Below, in pieces: positions 48,809-59,141 of a stretch of 64,000 bases of DNA (its first letter is position 1; each line of letters opens with the position of its first letter). The position numbers and the translations under genes are program-made. The DNA comes from Serratia marcescens (GTDB lineage: Bacteria; Pseudomonadota; Gammaproteobacteria; Enterobacterales; Enterobacteriaceae), in assembly GCF_029846115.1 (NCBI RefSeq), contig NZ_JARVZZ010000001.1:3658001-3722000 (forward strand). Reading direction: 5' to 3'. The notes beneath the pieces were generated by a model. That model ran no database searches. It saw nothing but the letters and a program-made list of their open reading frames with translations, and had not been told where the DNA came from.

Positions 48809-49816
48809 ATGAATAAGACCAAGATAGCGTTGTTTGCCTCTGCCCTGATGCTGGGCAGCCTGTCGGCAGCTCAGGCCGCCCCGGTTAAAATCGCGGTATT
48901 GATGTACGGCAACAAAGCCGAGTTCGTGCAATTGATGGAAAGGTTCGGGAAGGAACACCCGGCGGTGAAAAGCGGCGAAGCCGTGCTGACGTTCTACGAT
49001 GGGCGTTATGATGCATCGGTGCAAAACGATCAGGCCGCCACCGCTATCCAAACGCGCGCCGATGCCATTATCGTCAACCCTATGGATTTTGAAGCCAATA
49101 TCGATATCGTCACTAATGCCAACGAAGCCAAAATCCCGGTGGTGGTCACCAACGCGCGCCTGAACACGGACGCGATGACGTCTGAAGTGGTGTCTAATGA
49201 CGAGTTGGGGGGGTATCTGGAAGCCAAAGCCGTACTGGACAAACTCGACTGCAAGAACCAGAAGGTGAACGTAGTGATTATCGAAGGCCCGAAAGGCGGC
49301 AGCGGCGAGATCCAGCGCGGCAAGGGTAACGATAAAGCGATTGCCGAGTGCGGCGCCGGCCAGGTCACGGTACTTGAGCGCAAAACGGCCAACTGGTCAC
49401 GCGCGGAAGCGCAGCCGTTGATGGAAAACTGGCTGCAGAAACACCGGGGTAAAATCAACGGCGTGATTGGCCAAAACGACGAGATGGCGCTGGGCGCTAT
49501 CGAGGCAATTAAAGGCGCCGGCCTGAATGTGAAGGACTTCGCAATTGCCGGCGTTGACGGCGTTTCCGACGCGATTCATGCGGTACAGGCCGGTGAAATG
49601 GTCTCTATTCTGCAAGATGCCAAAGGCCAGATGCAGGGTTCCATTGACGTCGCGCTGCGCGCCGTGAAAGGTGAAAGCTATCAACCACAGTCGGACATCT
49701 GGAAGCAGTACGCCAAGGATCTGAAATGGGAGGGTGGCACGCAGAAGCATTACTACATTCCGTGGACCGTCGTTACCGCAGAAAACGCCCAAGCGCTGTT
49801 GGACGCCCGTAAATAA
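48809..49816 (+). CDS. sugar ABC transporter substrate-binding protein
   Basis: A 335-residue periplasmic binding protein of the ribose/galactose class (Peripla_BP_4). The signal peptide (NKTKIALFASALMLGSLSAA) ends before QAAPVKIAVLMYG. Two lobes follow: QTRADAIIVNPMDFEANID, VVVTNARLNT, VNVVIIEGPKGGSGEIQRGKG, GVIGQNDEMALGAIEAIKGAG. ACCAGGAGAAAACC precedes ATG. The ligand is probably a pentose or pentitol from context. It is the last gene of the operon; a GC-rich hairpin-prone stretch follows at 49820-49850. Confidence 0.92.
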   Translation: MNKTKIALFASALMLGSLSAAQAAPVKIAVLMYGNKAEFVQLMERFGKEHPAVKSGEAVLTFYDGRYDASVQNDQAATAIQTRADAIIVNPMDFEANIDIVTNANEAKIPVVVTNARLNTDAMTSEVVSNDELGGYLEAKAVLDKLDCKNQKVNVVIIEGPKGGSGEIQRGKGNDKAIAECGAGQVTVLERKTANWSRAEAQPLMENWLQKHRGKINGVIGQNDEMALGAIEAIKGAGLNVKDFAIAGVDGVSDAIHAVQAGEMVSILQDAKGQMQGSIDVALRAVKGESYQPQSDIWKQYAKDLKWEGGTQKHYYIPWTVVTAENAQALLDARK

Positions 49817-49864
49817 CCCCCCCGCCCCCTGGCTCCAGGGGGCCCTGCCTGGGCGCTTGCCTGC

Positions 49865-49896
49865 AAAAAAAAAAGCCAGCACGGAGTGGCTGGCTT
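49865..49896 (-). terminator. smvR terminator
   Basis: Stem AAGCCAGC/GCTGGCTT, followed on the minus strand by ten T. It lies 60 bases past the smvR stop. Confidence 0.88.
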
Positions 49897-49955
49897 AAAA
49901 GTTCTTCGAGGGAATATCTTGTTCGATAAACATACGCCTTTCACTGCGGGCTTTG

Positions 49956-50519
49956 CTAGCTATCAGTGCGATAGGCACCCTCAGTTAAAATCAACGCCTG
50001 CATATCGGTAAACATCGTTTCCCATTCCGCCTGGCTGATATCCATCAAACCAAAGTAACGCAGCATAAAGGCGCCTTCGGTGGCGAGAAACGCCAGGCGC
50101 GCGCGCTTGCCTTCTTCCGTCGTCAAATCCAAACCGGCGATGCGGCTGCGATACCATTCGCGCGTACTCGCCAGATGCTCCGGCGTTTGGATCAGCGTCG
50201 CCATCAGCCCGGCGGCCTTGGCGCTGGCGGTCTGATCCGAACTGTGGGTGGCCAGCATATGCGCCCGCACGGCGGTCTGCGGCGAAGGATCGTCGCCGGC
50301 GATAGCGGCGAACAGCGCCTCGTAGGCACTGCCCCAGCGATCGAACATGGCATCGATAAGCGCGTCTTTGCTGCCGAAGCAATACTGCACCCCGCCCTTG
50401 GAGATCCCCATCGCTTTGGCGACAGCGTCGATGGTCAAGCCGGCGGCACCCTGGGTGGCGACGATCTCTTCGGCGGTGTCCAAAACCTTGTCGCGATCGA
50501 TGCTGCGTTGACGTCCCAT
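49956..50519 (-). CDS. smvR: TetR-family repressor, SmvR-like
   Basis: A 187-residue TetR/AcrR repressor. The N-terminal helix-turn-helix is LDTAEEIVATQGAAGLTIDA with AKAMGISKGGVQYCFGSKDA. The C-terminal ligand domain includes LMATLIQTPEHLASTREWYRS and ends MFTDMQALILTEG. It is divergent from an SmvA-type efflux gene 126 bases away. In Klebsiella and relatives this pair controls export of cationic biocides such as chlorhexidine and acriflavine. The symbol is from context and general resemblance. Confidence 0.85.
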   Translation of the reverse strand: MGRQRSIDRDKVLDTAEEIVATQGAAGLTIDAVAKAMGISKGGVQYCFGSKDALIDAMFDRWGSAYEALFAAIAGDDPSPQTAVRAHMLATHSSDQTASAKAAGLMATLIQTPEHLASTREWYRSRIAGLDLTTEEGKRARLAFLATEGAFMLRYFGLMDISQAEWETMFTDMQALILTEGAYRTDS

Positions 50520-50538
50520 TAAGAAACCCTTCTTTTCA

Positions 50539-50550
50539 ATACGAACGTAT
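50539..50550. promoter_or_regulatory. candidate SmvR operator
   Basis: ATACG-AA-CGTAT, a short perfect inverted repeat, lies in the smvR-smvA divergent interval 20 bases upstream of smvR. Its position would let a bound repressor block the smvR promoter and possibly that of smvA. Confidence 0.5.
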
Positions 50551-50645
50551 GGATATATATTATCATCAGTATACCACCCGGCGTCGCCGGTGGCTTACCC
50601 GAATGGCGGCGCCTCCGCGCCGCCCACGTTAACTGGATATGAATT

Positions 50646-52118
50646 ATGTACGCCAAGAACCGCTGGTTGATCCTGACGATGGTCGCCAGCGCCCTGTTCC
50701 TGATCGTCATCGATATGACGGTGTTATATACCGCCCTGCCGCGCTTAACCCAGGCGCTGGACGCCAGCGCCTCGCAAAAACTCTGGATCGTCAACGCCTA
50801 TCCGCTGGTGGTGGCCGGCCTGCTGCCCGGTGCCGGCATGCTGAGCGATCGCATCGGCCATAAACGGCTGTTTCTCGCCGGGCTACCGGTGTTTGCCGTC
50901 GCGTCGCTGTGCGCCGCGTTCTCGCCCACCGCCGAGTGGCTGATCGCCGCCCGGGTGTTCCTCGCCGTTGGCGCGGCGATGATGATGCCCGCCACGTTGT
51001 CCATCGTGCGCCACGTCTTTACCGACGAACGCGAGCGCGCGCTGGCGATCGGCATCTGGGCCTCGGTGGCCTCCGGCGGCGCGGCCATCGGCCCGGTGGT
51101 CGGCGGCCTGCTGCTGGAGTATTTCTGGTGGGGTTCAGTGTTCCTGATCAATGTGCCGGTCGTGCTGCTGGTCTGGCCGCTGGCGTGGAAACTGATCCCG
51201 CGCTGCGGTGGCGATAACCCGCGCCCTTCGGACATCGTCGGCTCGGTGCAGATCATGATTGGCCTGGTCGGCGCTATCTATGCGCTGAAGGAGCTGAGCA
51301 AGCCGACGCCTGATGCGATCGCCCTCCTCGTGGCGGCCACGATCGGCGTGTTGTTCCTGGTGCTGTTCGTGCGTCGTCAGCAGCGCAGCGCCCACCCGAT
51401 GATCGATTTCTCCCTGTTCCGCAACCGGTTGTTCGCGGGCGGCATCGGCGTGGCGTTGCTGTCGATGGTGGCGCTGATCGGCGTCGAGCTGGTGCTCAGC
51501 CAACGCCTGCAGCTGGTGCTCGGCCTCAGCCCGCTGCAGGCGGCGCTGTTTATTTTGCCGATCCCGCTGGCCTCGGCGCTGGCGGGGCCCGTAGCCGGCC
51601 TGCTGTTGCCGCGCTACGGCGAACGCAGCATCATCCTCGGCGGCTTTGTCCTGACTACCCTCGGCATCGCCGGTCTTGCCGCGTGGTACCAGAGCGGCAT
51701 GGCGCCGCAATTGGTCAGCCTGGCGCTGGTGGGCTTTGGCCTCGGCGGCGTGATCACCGCCGCCTCCACCGCCATCATGCTGAACGCGCCGGAAGAGAAA
51801 TCCGGCATGGCGGCATCTATCGAAGACGTCTCCTACGAGCTGGGCGGCGTGCTGGGCGTGACGTTGCTCGGCGGGTTGATGACCGCGGTTTACAGCCACA
51901 GCCTGGCGCTGCCGGCGGAGTTGCCGGTCAGCGATTTGGCCTACGACAGCATCGACGAAGCTTTGCGGCTGGCGGCCGGGCTGGCGGCCGATCGCGCGCA
52001 GCAGCTGACACAGCTGGCGCGCTTGGCCTTTGATCGCGCCTTTATTACGGTGCTGATCGCCGCCGCGCTGTTAATGGCGCTGGGCGCCGGCGCGGTAAAA
52101 CTGGCGCTGCGCAAGTAA
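50646..52118 (+). CDS. smvA: SmvA-type MFS multidrug efflux transporter (DHA2)
   Basis: A 490-residue inner-membrane transporter with about 14 helices, of the drug:H+ antiporter-2 family. It shows LFLIVIDMTVLYTALPRLTQ (helix 1 with the Asp), GMLSDRIGHKRLFLAGLPVF (motif A) and ASGGAAIGPVVGGLLLEYFWW (motif C). SmvA exports methyl viologen and quaternary ammonium or biguanide biocides in related enterics. The start MYAKNRWLILTMV begins at ATG 50646. Control by the divergent smvR is expected. Confidence 0.9.
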   Translation: MYAKNRWLILTMVASALFLIVIDMTVLYTALPRLTQALDASASQKLWIVNAYPLVVAGLLPGAGMLSDRIGHKRLFLAGLPVFAVASLCAAFSPTAEWLIAARVFLAVGAAMMMPATLSIVRHVFTDERERALAIGIWASVASGGAAIGPVVGGLLLEYFWWGSVFLINVPVVLLVWPLAWKLIPRCGGDNPRPSDIVGSVQIMIGLVGAIYALKELSKPTPDAIALLVAATIGVLFLVLFVRRQQRSAHPMIDFSLFRNRLFAGGIGVALLSMVALIGVELVLSQRLQLVLGLSPLQAALFILPIPLASALAGPVAGLLLPRYGERSIILGGFVLTTLGIAGLAAWYQSGMAPQLVSLALVGFGLGGVITAASTAIMLNAPEEKSGMAASIEDVSYELGGVLGVTLLGGLMTAVYSHSLALPAELPVSDLAYDSIDEALRLAAGLAADRAQQLTQLARLAFDRAFITVLIAAALLMALGAGAVKLALRK

Positions 52119-52318
52119 CCGATAAAAGCGGCTTTTTTCGCCTGCGGAACCTGCGTAAACTGATTCGGCAATTTGCTCGACGGATTTATCGTCATCGGTT
52201 TGAGCGATGGCAATAATGCCTGTTATCGTGTTTAACCCTGCGATAAATCCGGTTACTGTAACAGCTATGGAAATTGATTCTGTCTACTATCGGAACAAAT
52301 AATCAGGAGAAGATTATT

Positions 52319-52810
52319 ATGGCAACGGCAAAGAAAGCAGCGAAAACCCATATCGGCCTCGACAGTAAACAATCGGCAAAACTCGCCGAGGCGCTGAATG
52401 CGCTGTTGGCGAACTATCAGGTGCTGTATATGAATGTGCGCGGCTATCACTGGAATATTACCGGCCCGCAGTTCTTTGAACTGCACGCGAAATTCGAAGA
52501 GACATATAACGATCTGCTGACCAAGGTGGATGAGCTGGCGGAACGTATTCTGACGCTGGGCTCGCAGCCGCGCCACGCTTTCAGCGACTATCTGAAAACC
52601 GCCGACATCAAGGAACACACCAACGTGACCGATGATAAAGGCACGCTGCGCGGCCTGTTGGAAGGGTATTCAGTCTTGCTGCAACAGCAGCGTGAGCTGC
52701 TCGCGGTCGCGGCAGATGCCGGTGACGAAGGCACCGCGTCGCTGATGAGCGATTACATCAAAGAGCAGGAAAAACAGGTCTGGATGCTCAACGCCTATCT
52801 GGGCAAATAA
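52319..52810 (+). CDS. Dps-family ferritin-like protein
   Basis: A 163-residue Dps-type miniferritin that would oxidise and store iron and may protect DNA. The intersubunit ferroxidase ligands are present: RGYHWNITGPQFFELHAKFE gives two His and further acidic residues, and VDELAERI follows. A short lysine-rich N terminus (ATAKKAAKTH) could bind DNA. It is closer in pattern to MrgA/Dpr-type Dps of other phyla than to E. coli Dps. ATG 52319 follows AGGAGAAGATT. It sits at the right edge of the accessory block and has its own terminator. Confidence 0.87.
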   Translation: MATAKKAAKTHIGLDSKQSAKLAEALNALLANYQVLYMNVRGYHWNITGPQFFELHAKFEETYNDLLTKVDELAERILTLGSQPRHAFSDYLKTADIKEHTNVTDDKGTLRGLLEGYSVLLQQQRELLAVAADAGDEGTASLMSDYIKEQEKQVWMLNAYLGK

Positions 52811-52825
52811 CCCAGGCGCCATAAC

Positions 52826-52857
52826 AAAACAGTCCCTCACGGGACTGTTTTCGTTTT
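52826..52857. terminator. terminator between dps-like gene and yciY
   Basis: Stem AAAACAGTCCC/GGGACTGTTTT with loop TCAC, followed by TCGTTTT. It can act on both strands. Confidence 0.88.
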
Positions 52858-53032
52858 ACCACTCGCAGGATACCGCAAACAGCAGCGCGCGCCGATGCTG
52901 ATCGTCCAGGCGGCGGCGCACCCGGATAATATGGCGATTGCTGCACGACTGGCGTTCCAGCCAGCGATGCCGGCGGCGTTGGCTCTGCCGCAACATGCGC
53001 CAGCGACCCACTTCATTTCTACTGCGTCTCAT
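52856..53032 (-). CDS. yciY: YciY family small basic protein
   Basis: A 58-residue, very basic protein (MRRSRNEVGRWRMLRQSQRR ... HRWLERQS ... LLFAV) resembling YciY of E. coli, which is also next to cls and divergent from it. Function is unknown. ATG 53032 was chosen by similarity; the frame opens 39 bases earlier. The gene is short enough to be missed by automated annotation. Confidence 0.78.
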   Translation of the reverse strand: MRRSRNEVGRWRMLRQSQRRRHRWLERQSCSNRHIIRVRRRLDDQHRRALLFAVSCEW

Positions 53033-53274
53033 AATTCCGTCACTCGTTCGTCTAATGCCAACCGCGGGCATTATAGCCCTTTCCGCCCGTGATCCAAGCC
53101 GCAGTTATCGGCGGCACAGCGGGCGCCGTGCGGGAAAAAACCGCCCTTTCATTTTCAGCAAGTGCCTTAACTTCATCATATTTATGTAACATAAGCGCCG
53201 ATAAAAGGTTTCGCCTTGCCCGATCTGTGCGTACACTCATCATTGGTGGTTTGCGAACGGGATTTTTCGCCTTT

Positions 53275-54735
53275 ATGACAACATTTTATACCGTAATCAG
53301 TTGGCTCATGGTGTTCGGCTACTGGCTGCTGATCGCCGGCGTGACGATGCGCATTTTGATGAAACGCCGTGCGGTTCCCTCAGCAATGGCCTGGCTGCTG
53401 GTTATCTACATTCTGCCGCTGTTCGGCATCGTGGCCTATTTATCGTTCGGCGAGCTGCATCTGGGCAAACGCCGGGCCGAGCGCGCCAAGGCCATGTGGC
53501 CGTCGACCGCCCGTTGGCTGAAGGAGCTGAAAGAGAGCCGCCGCATCTTCGCCACCGAGTACAGTGAGGTCGCCGAACCGCTGTTCCAGCTTTGCAACCG
53601 CCGCCAGGGCATCGACGGCGTCAAGGGCAACCAGCTGCAGCTGCTCACCACCACCGACGACACGCTGAAAGCGCTGATCCGTGACATCGAGCTGGCGCGC
53701 CACAACATTGAAATGGTGTTCTATATCTGGCAGCCCGGCGGCCTGGTCGATCAGGTGGCCGAATCGCTGATGGCCGCCGCCCGGCGCGGCGTACACTGCC
53801 GCCTGATGCTCGACTCCGCCGGCAGCCTGCAATTTTTCCGCAGCCCCTACCCGGCGATGATGCGCAACGCCGGCATCGAAGTGGTCGAAGCGCTGAAGGT
53901 CAACCTGTTGCGCGTGTTCCTGCGCCGCATGGACCTGCGCCAGCACCGCAAAGTGGTGCTGATCGACAACTACATCGCCTATACCGGCAGCATGAACATG
54001 GTCGATCCGCGCTACTTCAAGCAGGATGCGGGCGTCGGCCAGTGGATCGACCTGATGGCGCGCATGGAAGGCCCGGTGGCCACCACCATGGGCATCGTCT
54101 ATGCCTGCGACTGGGAGATTGAAACCGGCAAGCGCATTCTGCCGCCGCCGCCGGACGTCAACATCATGCCGTTCGAACAGGAGAGCGGCCATACCATTCA
54201 GGTGATCGCCTCCGGCCCCGGTTTCCCCGAGGAAATGATCCACCAAGCGCTGCTGACCGCGGTTTATTCCGCGCGCGAGCAGCTGATCATGACCACGCCG
54301 TACTTCGTGCCGAGCGACGATCTGCTGCACGCCATCTGCACCGCCGCCCTGCGCGGCGTCGAGGTCAGCATCATCGTGCCGCGCGACAACGATTCGATGA
54401 TGGTGCGCTGGGCCAGCCGCGCGTTCTTCTCCGAGCTGCTGGAGGCCGGCGTCAAGATCTATCAGTTCGAAGGCGGACTGCTGCACACCAAGAGCGTGCT
54501 GGTGGACGGCCAGCTCAGCCTGGTCGGCACCGTCAATCTGGATATGCGCAGCCTGTGGCTGAATTTCGAGATCACGCTGGTGATCGATGATGACGGCTTC
54601 GGCAGCGATTTGGCCTGCGTGCAGGAAGATTACATCGCCCGTTCCCAGCTGCTGAACGCCAAAGAGTGGCTGAAGCGGCCGTTCTGGCATCGCCTGGTCG
54701 AGCGCCTGTTCTACTTTTTCAGCCCGCTGCTGTAA
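53275..54735 (+). CDS. clsA: cardiolipin synthase A
   Basis: ClsA condenses two phosphatidylglycerols into cardiolipin and glycerol at the inner membrane. The 486-residue protein starts at ATG 53275 ([20 protein letters not shown]), giving the E. coli length; the frame is open for 62 more codons upstream without similarity. Two N-terminal helices are followed by two phospholipase-D HKD motifs, [20 protein letters not shown] (about 224) and [21 protein letters not shown] (about 404). The end is LFYFFSPLL. It is divergent from yciY, with yciU downstream. Confidence 0.97.
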   Translation: MTTFYTVISWLMVFGYWLLIAGVTMRILMKRRAVPSAMAWLLVIYILPLFGIVAYLSFGELHLGKRRAERAKAMWPSTARWLKELKESRRIFATEYSEVAEPLFQLCNRRQGIDGVKGNQLQLLTTTDDTLKALIRDIELARHNIEMVFYIWQPGGLVDQVAESLMAAARRGVHCRLMLDSAGSLQFFRSPYPAMMRNAGIEVVEALKVNLLRVFLRRMDLRQHRKVVLIDNYIAYTGSMNMVDPRYFKQDAGVGQWIDLMARMEGPVATTMGIVYACDWEIETGKRILPPPPDVNIMPFEQESGHTIQVIASGPGFPEEMIHQALLTAVYSAREQLIMTTPYFVPSDDLLHAICTAALRGVEVSIIVPRDNDSMMVRWASRAFFSELLEAGVKIYQFEGGLLHTKSVLVDGQLSLVGTVNLDMRSLWLNFEITLVIDDDGFGSDLACVQEDYIARSQLLNAKEWLKRPFWHRLVERLFYFFSPLL

Positions 54736-54791
54736 AAGCCGCGGCGAGCGTGCTTTAATAGCGCCAAATCATTTGTTATCAGGATTTTTTT

Positions 54792-55115
54792 ATGGATTTG
54801 AATAACCGCCTTACCGAAGACGAAACGCTGGAACAGGCCTACGACATTTTCCTCGAATTGGCCGGCGACAATCTGGATCCGGCGGATATTCTGCTGTTCA
54901 ATCTGCAGTTTGAAGAGCGCGGCGGCGCCGAACTGTACGATCCCTCCGAAGACTGGCGCGAGCACGTGGATTACGACCTGAACCCGGACTTCTTCGCCGA
55001 GGTGGTGATCGGTCTGGCGGACAGCGACGGCGAGCCGATCAACGACGTGTTCGCCCGCGTGCTGATCTGCCGCGAGAAAGACCACAAGCTGTGCCATATT
55101 CTGTGGAAAGAGTGA
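54792..55115 (+). CDS. yciU: HI1450-family dsDNA-mimic protein YciU
   Basis: A 107-residue, strongly acidic protein of the UPF0263/HI1450 family, thought to mimic double-stranded DNA and bind DNA-binding proteins such as HU. Features: [55 protein letters not shown] and a final [15 protein letters not shown]. It follows clsA on the same strand, 56 bases apart, and converges on oppF. Confidence 0.94.
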   Translation: MDLNNRLTEDETLEQAYDIFLELAGDNLDPADILLFNLQFEERGGAELYDPSEDWREHVDYDLNPDFFAEVVIGLADSDGEPINDVFARVLICREKDHKLCHILWKE

Positions 55116-55137
55116 TTCGCCGATAGCATATCGGATA

Positions 55138-55170
55138 AAAAAAGCCCCGCTCATCCAGCGGGGCTTTTTG
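55138..55170. terminator. bidirectional yciU/oppF terminator
   Basis: Stem AAAGCCCCGC/GCGGGGCTTT with A-run left and T-run right, between convergent transcription units. Confidence 0.93.
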
Positions 55171-55188
55171 TTGCCGGCTAGCGGCGGA

Positions 55189-56186
55189 TTACAGCGGATC
55201 GACCTTCAGGCAGGACACTGCGTGGCGGAAACTGCCCTCCAGCAGCGGGCGCGTCTTGGCGCACTCCGGCCCGGCGATTGGGCAACGGGTGCGGAACACG
55301 CAGCCGGTCGGCGGGTTGATCGGCGAAGGCAGCTCCCCTTCCAACAGCTGGATCTGCTTTTCCTTCTCCTTGTCCGGATCCGGGATCGGCACCGCCGACA
55401 TCAGCGCTTTGGTGTAAGGGTGCTGCGGATTGTGGTACACCTCGTCATAGGTGCCCAGCTCCACCGCATGGCCCAGGTACATCACCAGCACGCGATCGGA
55501 AATGTGCTTCACCACCGCCAAGTCGTGGGCGATAAAGATCAGTGACAGGCCCATTTCGCGCTGCAGCTGCTGCAACAGGTTCACCACCTGCGCCTGAATC
55601 GACACGTCCAGCGCGGAGACCGGCTCGTCGCAGATTACCAGCTTCGGCTCGAGGATCAGCGCGCGCGCGATGCCGATACGCTGGCACTGGCCGCCGGAGA
55701 ACTCATGCGGGTAGCGGTTGATCAGGTTAGGCAGCAGGCCGACCTTCAGCATCATCGCCTTGACCTTGTCCTTCACTTCCTGACGCGGCATTTTCGGGTA
55801 GTAGGTGCGCAGCGGCTCGGCGATGATCTCGCCGATGGTCATGCGCGGGTTGAGCGACGCCAGAGGATCCTGGAAGATCATCTGGATATCACTGCGGGTT
55901 TTCCGCCAGTCGGCGTCGCTCATGCCCAGCAAATCTTTCCCCAGCCAGGCGACGCGCCCGCTGGTGGCCTTCACCAGGCCGATGATGGCGCGCGCGAAGG
56001 TGGATTTGCCGCAGCCGGATTCGCCGACCACGCCCAGGGTTTCCCCCTCGAACAGCCGCAGCGTGACGCCATCGACCGCTTTCAGGGTTTTCGGCGGCTG
56101 CCAGAACCACTGTTTATCGTCATGAATGTCGAAGTGCACTTTCAGATCGGCCACTTCGAGCAGCACTTTCTTGTCGGTTACCGCTG

Positions 56187-56190
<4 letters not shown>
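55189..56190 (-). CDS. oppF: oligopeptide ABC transporter ATPase OppF
   Basis: OppF is one of the two ATPases powering oligopeptide import. The 333-residue protein has Walker [15 protein letters not shown], signature [16 protein letters not shown], Walker [14 protein letters not shown] and the oligopeptide-transporter C-terminal cysteine motif ([15 protein letters not shown]). That motif is consistent with an iron-sulfur cluster in OppD/OppF proteins. Its start overlaps the oppD stop by 4 bases. It is the last gene of the opp operon. Confidence 0.96.
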
Positions 56191-57203
<1,013 letters not shown>

Positions 57204-57214
57204 GATTGCACTCC

Positions 57215-58123
57215 TTAACGATCTTTCGGGTCGAGGGCGTCACGCAGGCCATCGCCGATAAAGTTGAAACAGAACAGAGTGACAACCAGGAAACCCGCCG
57301 GGAACAGCAGTAACCACGGTGAAACTTCCATTGAGTTGGCGCCGTCGCTGAGCAATGCGCCCCAGCTGCTGAGCGGCTCCTGCGTGCCCAACCCCAGGAA
57401 GCTGAGGAAGGATTCGAACAGGATCATGCTCGGCACCAGCAGCGACGCGTACACCACCACCACGCCGAGCACGTTCGGCACGATATGCCGCAGCACGATA
57501 TTGCGCGTGGAGACGCCGCACACCAGCGCGGCCTCGATGAACTCCTTACGCTTGAGACCGAGGGTTTGGCCGCGCACGATACGCGCCATATCCAGCCACG
57601 ACACCATGCCGATCGCCACGAAGATCAACAGGATATTCTGGCCGAAGAAGGTCACCAGCAGGATCACGAAGAACATGAACGGGAAGGAGTTGAGGATCTC
57701 CAGCAGACGCATCATCACCGAGTCGATCTTGCCGCCCAGATAGCCGGACATCGCGCCGTACAGCGTGCCGACCACCACCGCCACCAGCGCCGCCGCCACG
57801 CCGACCATCAGCGAGATGCGCCCGCCGATCGCCACGCGCACCAGCAGATCGCGCCCGGAGGAGTCGGTACCGAAATAGTGCCCCGATTCCAGGCTTGGGG
57901 CGGCGGACATCATCGCCCAGTCGGTATCGTCGTAGGCAAACTGCGACAGCATCGGCGCCAGCACCACAAACAGCGTGATCAACACCAGAATGAACAGGCT
58001 GCTGACCGCCGCACGGTTGTGCATAAAGCGCCGGCGCGCGTCTTGCCACAGGCTGCGTCCTTCCACTTCCAGCTTCTCGCTGAAGTGTTCCAGAGCTTCG
58101 CTGTTCTTTTTAGTCAACATCAT
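57215..58123 (-). CDS. oppC: oligopeptide ABC transporter permease OppC
   Basis: A 302-residue inner-membrane permease with six helices. It begins [21 protein letters not shown] and is almost identical in outline to E. coli OppC. The EAA-type coupling loop lies in [20 protein letters not shown] and [18 protein letters not shown] opens the transport domain. It pairs with OppB, 14 bases upstream on the same strand. Confidence 0.97.
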   Translation of the reverse strand: MMLTKKNSEALEHFSEKLEVEGRSLWQDARRRFMHNRAAVSSLFILVLITLFVVLAPMLSQFAYDDTDWAMMSAAPSLESGHYFGTDSSGRDLLVRVAIGGRISLMVGVAAALVAVVVGTLYGAMSGYLGGKIDSVMMRLLEILNSFPFMFFVILLVTFFGQNILLIFVAIGMVSWLDMARIVRGQTLGLKRKEFIEAALVCGVSTRNIVLRHIVPNVLGVVVVYASLLVPSMILFESFLSFLGLGTQEPLSSWGALLSDGANSMEVSPWLLLFPAGFLVVTLFCFNFIGDGLRDALDPKDR

Positions 58124-58137
58124 TCGCGTGCTCCAGA

Positions 58138-59058
58138 TTAATAACGGATTTTCGGATCGATGACCGCATACAGCACATCGACGATTGCGTTGAACAGAAT
58201 GGTCAGAGCGCCCACCAGAATGGTCAGGCTCAACACCAGGGAGTAGTCGCGGTTCAGCGCGCCGTTAACGAACAGCTGGCCGATCCCCGGCAGACCGTAG
58301 ATGGTTTCGATCACCATCGAACCGGTGATGATACCGACGAACGCCGGCCCCATGTAGGACAGCACCGGCAGCAGCGCCGGCTTCAGCGCGTGGCGGAAAA
58401 TGATGCGACGCATCGGCAAGCCTTTGGCGCGCGCGGTGCGGATGAAGTTGGAGTGCAGCACTTCAATCATCGAACCACGCGTAATACGGGCGATGCTGGC
58501 GATATAGGCCAGCGACAGCGCCACCATCGGCAGGATGATGAACTTAGGCGCGCCGCCGTTCCAGCCGCCGCCCGGCAGCCATTTCAGCGTGATGGCGAAG
58601 ATCAGCACCAGCAGCGGCGCCACCACGAAACTGGGTATCACCACCCCGGTCATGGCAAACCCCATCACCGTGTAGTCCCATTTGGTGTTCTGATTCAGCG
58701 CGGCGATCACGCCGGCGCTCACCCCCAGCACCACCGCCAGCAGAAACGCGGCCAGGCCGAGTTTGGCGGAAACCGGGAAAGAGCTGGCGACCAGATCGTT
58801 CACCGAATAGTCCTTGTATTTAAAGGACGGGCCGAAGTCTCCCTGCGCAAGCTGCGCCAGATAATGACCATACTGTTTCCAGATCGGGTCGTTCAAATGA
58901 TATTTGGCTTCGATATTCGCCATAACTTCCGGCGGCAATGCGCGTTCCCCGGTAAATGGACTGCCGGGCGCCAGGCGCATCATGAAGAATGAGATGGTGA
59001 TAAGGATAAATAGTGTCGGGATCGCTTCCAACAAGCGACGAAGTATAAATTTAAGCAT
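58138..59058 (-). CDS. oppB: oligopeptide ABC transporter permease OppB
   Basis: A 306-residue permease with six helices, beginning MLKFILRRLLEAIPTLFILI. RTARAKGLPMRRIIFRHALK is the ATPase-contact loop; GSMVIETIYGLPGIGQLFVN and DVLYAVIDPKIRY end the family pattern. It lies 83 bases downstream of the nearer oppA gene on the same strand. Confidence 0.97.
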   Translation of the reverse strand: MLKFILRRLLEAIPTLFILITISFFMMRLAPGSPFTGERALPPEVMANIEAKYHLNDPIWKQYGHYLAQLAQGDFGPSFKYKDYSVNDLVASSFPVSAKLGLAAFLLAVVLGVSAGVIAALNQNTKWDYTVMGFAMTGVVIPSFVVAPLLVLIFAITLKWLPGGGWNGGAPKFIILPMVALSLAYIASIARITRGSMIEVLHSNFIRTARAKGLPMRRIIFRHALKPALLPVLSYMGPAFVGIITGSMVIETIYGLPGIGQLFVNGALNRDYSLVLSLTILVGALTILFNAIVDVLYAVIDPKIRY

Positions 59059-59141
59059 TGCCCTAACCCTGTGCGACAGCCTGATGACGGCTTATTATTC
59101 TCAACATGGGCCGGCGGCCTACGCCGCCGGCTCTTACCGTA

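Noticed and set aside
53089..53274. N-terminal extension of clsA
   Set aside because: The extra 62 codons lack similarity, and the internal ATG at 53275 gives the exact family length and N terminus.
53440..54690. A 416-codon minus-strand frame opposite clsA
   Set aside because: Antisense to a clear cardiolipin synthase; composition is that of a shadow.
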